A stretch of DNA of 64,000 bases, from assembly GCA_944321295.1 (NCBI GenBank), contig CALUKU010000002.1, positions 106,910 to 170,909 of the forward strand. The letters are read 5' to 3'. The translations under genes and the position numbers were made by a program. Origin of the DNA: an uncultured Prevotella sp. (lineage in GTDB: Bacteria > Bacteroidota > Bacteroidia > Bacteroidales > Bacteroidaceae). The first letter of the stretch is position 1, and every line of letters begins with the position of its first letter. The notes under the pieces were generated by a model. It ran no database searches and was not told the origin of the DNA. It was given only the letters and a program-made list of their open reading frames with translations. Positions 61,522-64,000 of the stretch are shown piece after piece.

Positions 61522-63576
61522 ATGAAAACGGAATGGACTTTAAAAGAGATATCGGAATGGACAAAGGCTGATTCTGAAGTAAAAATCCCGGCTATACAAC
61601 GAGGGGTGGTATGGAAACCGTATCAGGTGGAATTGTTGTGGGATACCATCCTGCGCCAATTCCCTATTGGTGCTTTTACTCTTTCGCATTTGCGCACGGA
61701 GAGTACAGATATATATAACCTGATTGACGGCCAACAACGTTGGAATGCTGTGGCCTTGGGATATGGTACTCTCTCAAATGAAGATTGTATCTTATGGTTT
61801 GACTTAAAACCCGATGAAAAAGTGTGGGATAGTAGTAATACAACCAGGAAATACATCATCCGTGCCACCACAAAGGCACATCCTTGGGGCTATAAGGCTA
61901 ACGACGAATGCACAACACTTAATACGTCGCAAAAGAGAGCTGCGCTTCAGGAATTTGGAGTAGACGACAACGAATATGAAGGCACGATTAGCTTGGCCGA
62001 GACATATCCAATAGAATCGGGATTACCCATTCCTTTGTGCTGGATGATAGCCGCAGGCGAGGAGTATAGTGAGGACAAAGATGGCTTTGCGAAATGCATT
62101 ATGGACAAGATAGAAGAAAACAAAGCATCCAGAAAGTTCAAGCTGAAACAAGTGGATGAAATAAATGACAGTTTGATAGTTAAGCGCTTTGAAGCGTTCA
62201 AGAGTCTGTCGCACTATAAGATTCCAACCATTAACATACTTCAAGAGACCATCGACAATGAAAGCGAAGATAAAGGCGAAGCCGGAGCACTCTCGGACAT
62301 AGAGATACTTTTCAACCGCATCGGCACAGGTGGCACACCCATCACCCAAAGCGAGTTGATGTACTCTGCTGTAAAGGCTTATTGGCCGGAACTGTCGAAA
62401 GAGAACGATAGGTTGGCTACACTATACATGCCTCCGCATACGCTGATATCATTGGCTTTCCAACTTGTACTCTCTACTACGGACAAAGGACTTCAACGAG
62501 CACCGTCTGTGGCGAAGGTCAGAAAATTGGCAAGTGGCGATGGCATACGTGCAGCGATAGACAAGCTGTACTGTACTGATGGAAATGGCTCCGTAATGAG
62601 CCGCATGCTGTCTTCAGTAGACCAATGGTTGACAAATTATGATAAGATACCTAAAGTACTAAGAACAACGATTGCCCGTAAGTCGCCCGACGTTTACCTG
62701 TTACTAATGGCATTTGCCAAGTGGAAAGAAGAGAAACAGATAGAAACGACGACAGGGGAAGAGGCTCTATTTCGAGCAACGGCTTACTATCTCCACTGGA
62801 TGGTAGGCGATAAGTTTGATGTGGCAAACAGCATATACAAGGCTGTGGCAAAGAGCGAGTTTAGCAAATGGGGGAACATAATAAAGCAAGAGTTGTTGGT
62901 ATCGTGTGTGAAAGGGACTATTACCCCTTTGTTGTCTCCCGAAGCATTCCGAGGCTTGTTTACATTAGAAGGTGATAAAAACTGGCGCCCTTATGGAAAT
63001 GGGCGCGGCAACATGCCGTGGTGGACGCTGTGGGAGACAATTTCGTACAACAAAGAAATGCTACTCTACGCACAACGGGGATATATGTGCAAGAGATTTC
63101 CTCATTACGACCCGGCACGGCAAGATTTATGGGAAGATAAAAACAGGCCTTGGGATTTCGACCATATCATACCTCAAGATTGGATACACCGGAAAGGAAG
63201 TTGGAGACAAGCATACACCGAATATTGCGAAGCTTGGAAAGATAACAATGGAAACATGGCTGCCATTCCTTTCTGGGTGAACAGGGCAAAGAGCAATGAG
63301 GCAAACTGGGAAGAGTATAAAGAGAATCCTGTAAGTCTGTTGGCTGATGAGCAGATATTCGAATTCGGCAAGCTGTTTAATGTAATGTTAAATCGCGATG
63401 CAAAGCAGGCAAAGTGTTTCGCAGAAAAAACTTTCGCTCGCATGTGCAAAATCTACAATGAAGTATATGCTCTGCTTGAACCGGTGGATTTTAGAATCGG
63501 GGAAATTGCTTTTGCCGAAAAAACAGGGATAAGGAATCGTAAGGAAAGAATGAATACCATTCGCGATATATTGTAA
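61522..63576 (+). CDS. DUF262/HNH protein, GmrSD-like restriction system
   Basis: A 684-residue protein. The N-terminal DUF262 (GmrS-like) domain has IPAIQRGVVW and the DGQQRW motif at about residue 69, used for nucleotide binding/hydrolysis. The C-terminal part has an HNH motif, WDFDHIIPQDWIH then AAIPFWVNRAKSN at about 550-592 (GmrD/DUF1524-like). Such one-gene fusions cut modified or phosphorothioated phage DNA in known relatives (type IV restriction, SspE, BrxU); the specificity here is unknown. The frame may originally have continued to 63965 (next entry). Confidence 0.87.
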   Translation: MKTEWTLKEISEWTKADSEVKIPAIQRGVVWKPYQVELLWDTILRQFPIGAFTLSHLRTESTDIYNLIDGQQRWNAVALGYGTLSNEDCILWFDLKPDEKVWDSSNTTRKYIIRATTKAHPWGYKANDECTTLNTSQKRAALQEFGVDDNEYEGTISLAETYPIESGLPIPLCWMIAAGEEYSEDKDGFAKCIMDKIEENKASRKFKLKQVDEINDSLIVKRFEAFKSLSHYKIPTINILQETIDNESEDKGEAGALSDIEILFNRIGTGGTPITQSELMYSAVKAYWPELSKENDRLATLYMPPHTLISLAFQLVLSTTDKGLQRAPSVAKVRKLASGDGIRAAIDKLYCTDGNGSVMSRMLSSVDQWLTNYDKIPKVLRTTIARKSPDVYLLLMAFAKWKEEKQIETTTGEEALFRATAYYLHWMVGDKFDVANSIYKAVAKSEFSKWGNIIKQELLVSCVKGTITPLLSPEAFRGLFTLEGDKNWRPYGNGRGNMPWWTLWETISYNKEMLLYAQRGYMCKRFPHYDPARQDLWEDKNRPWDFDHIIPQDWIHRKGSWRQAYTEYCEAWKDNNGNMAAIPFWVNRAKSNEANWEEYKENPVSLLADEQIFEFGKLFNVMLNRDAKQAKCFAEKTFARMCKIYNEVYALLEPVDFRIGEIAFAEKTGIRNRKERMNTIRDIL

Positions 63577-63965
63577 AGGAAGGTTTTACAGCAGGCATAT
63601 ACTACCTTTATGGTAATATTGAGTATCCTCAAACCAATATTGATGACTGGACCAGAGATTGGATGTCATGCGGTTGCACCACCGGAAACAAATATTATGC
63701 AGCTTTTACGATGGTACTACACTCAGACGGAAGCATTGGTGACAAAATAGAGATAGGGCTGAGACGGTTACCAGGAACAACCGAACGCATTGGAGAAGTG
63801 ACAAATAAGCAGTTACAACAGTTGAAAAGATACGGAGAGTATGAGCTGTGTGAGAATAATCAGTGGTGGCATCTCTGTAAAGAGATTAGTATAGATACGG
63901 ATAATGATAAAATAATCAAAGAGTTAATGGAATTAGAAAAATTCGCATCTCATGAGTTGCAATAA
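63577..63965 (+). pseudogene. Possible frameshifted C-terminal extension of the DUF262 gene
   Basis: In the next frame, starting at the DUF262 stop, an open stretch runs KEGFTAGIYYLYGNIEYPQ and on to WMSCGCTTGNKYYAAFTMVL, ending at 63965, with no start codon before ATG 63663. Loss of one AT pair from the ATATAT at about 63567 would fuse it to the DUF262 frame. Otherwise it is a separate 100-residue gene starting at 63663, without a good ribosome site. Confidence 0.45.
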
Positions 63966-64000
63966 GCATTCGATTAGAAAAATTATTTCCATCCTCCACC

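Overview
The window looks like a chromosome segment of a Bacteroidota bacterium, most likely Bacteroidales and near Prevotella. The evidence is the recurrent promoter pattern TAnnTTTG with a TTG about 20 bp upstream, the argR-GNAT-argG-argC-argD gene order, the long (616 aa) IspG, a BspA-like leucine-rich-repeat lipoprotein, a GH95 fucosidase, a CE7 esterase and a mannonate pathway. Backbone genes are visibly GC-rich. Several blocks (about 46.0-48.85 kb, 51.5-53.25 kb and most of 53.74-64 kb) are much more AT-rich and read as acquired DNA.

Layout: 1-6.1 kb holds the start of metH and an arginine biosynthesis operon (argR, a GNAT acyltransferase, argG, a DUF559 gene, argC, argD), all on the minus strand, with a promoter and two ARG boxes upstream of argR. 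6.1-16.7 kb has a Bax-inhibitor-like membrane protein, a secreted carboxymuconolactone decarboxylase/cupin fusion, an LRR lipoprotein with a long structured leader, a CE7 acetyl esterase, two paralogous AraC regulators and an RluA-type pseudouridine synthase. 16.9-36.7 kb is mostly housekeeping: enolase, upp, ispG, purE, a PAP2-like protein, rpoN, asd, a proton antiporter, a LolD-like ATPase, a CvfB-like S1 protein, a 2-hydroxyacid dehydrogenase, a CPBP protease, ribF, a HAD hydrolase and a Ca2+ P-type ATPase. 37-42 kb is carbohydrate metabolism (GH95, uxuA, an SDR mannonate oxidoreductase). 42-53 kb has a GNAT-like protein, a four-helix-bundle protein, parE, a large AT-rich SF1 helicase, an S41 protease and a MORN-repeat protein.

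At 53.70 kb the 3' half of a tRNA-Met gene, still followed by its terminator, marks the left border of what looks like an integrated island running past the window end. The island carries AbiEi/AbiEii, an HNH nuclease paired with a methyltransferase-HIT-HTH fusion, an IS30 remnant, a WYL regulator, a DEDDh exonuclease, a zinc-finger protein and a DUF262/HNH (GmrSD-like) protein. Four reading frames in it are broken by single indels and one start region by an amber codon.

The most unusual feature of the window is its intergenic DNA. At least four dispersed repeat families fill the gaps: (1) nested inverted repeats of about 110-210 bp with GGACATAAT...ATTATGTCC ends; (2) promoter-bearing cassettes with a covarying palindrome and a TATCTTTG box; (3) AAAGGC/GCCTTT palindromic repeats; (4) CCCCTTGGGG palindromes. 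Degenerate word repeats such as CTTGTC, GGAGTT and AATTAAAA add to these. Some copies supply promoters, start regions or C-termini of genes.
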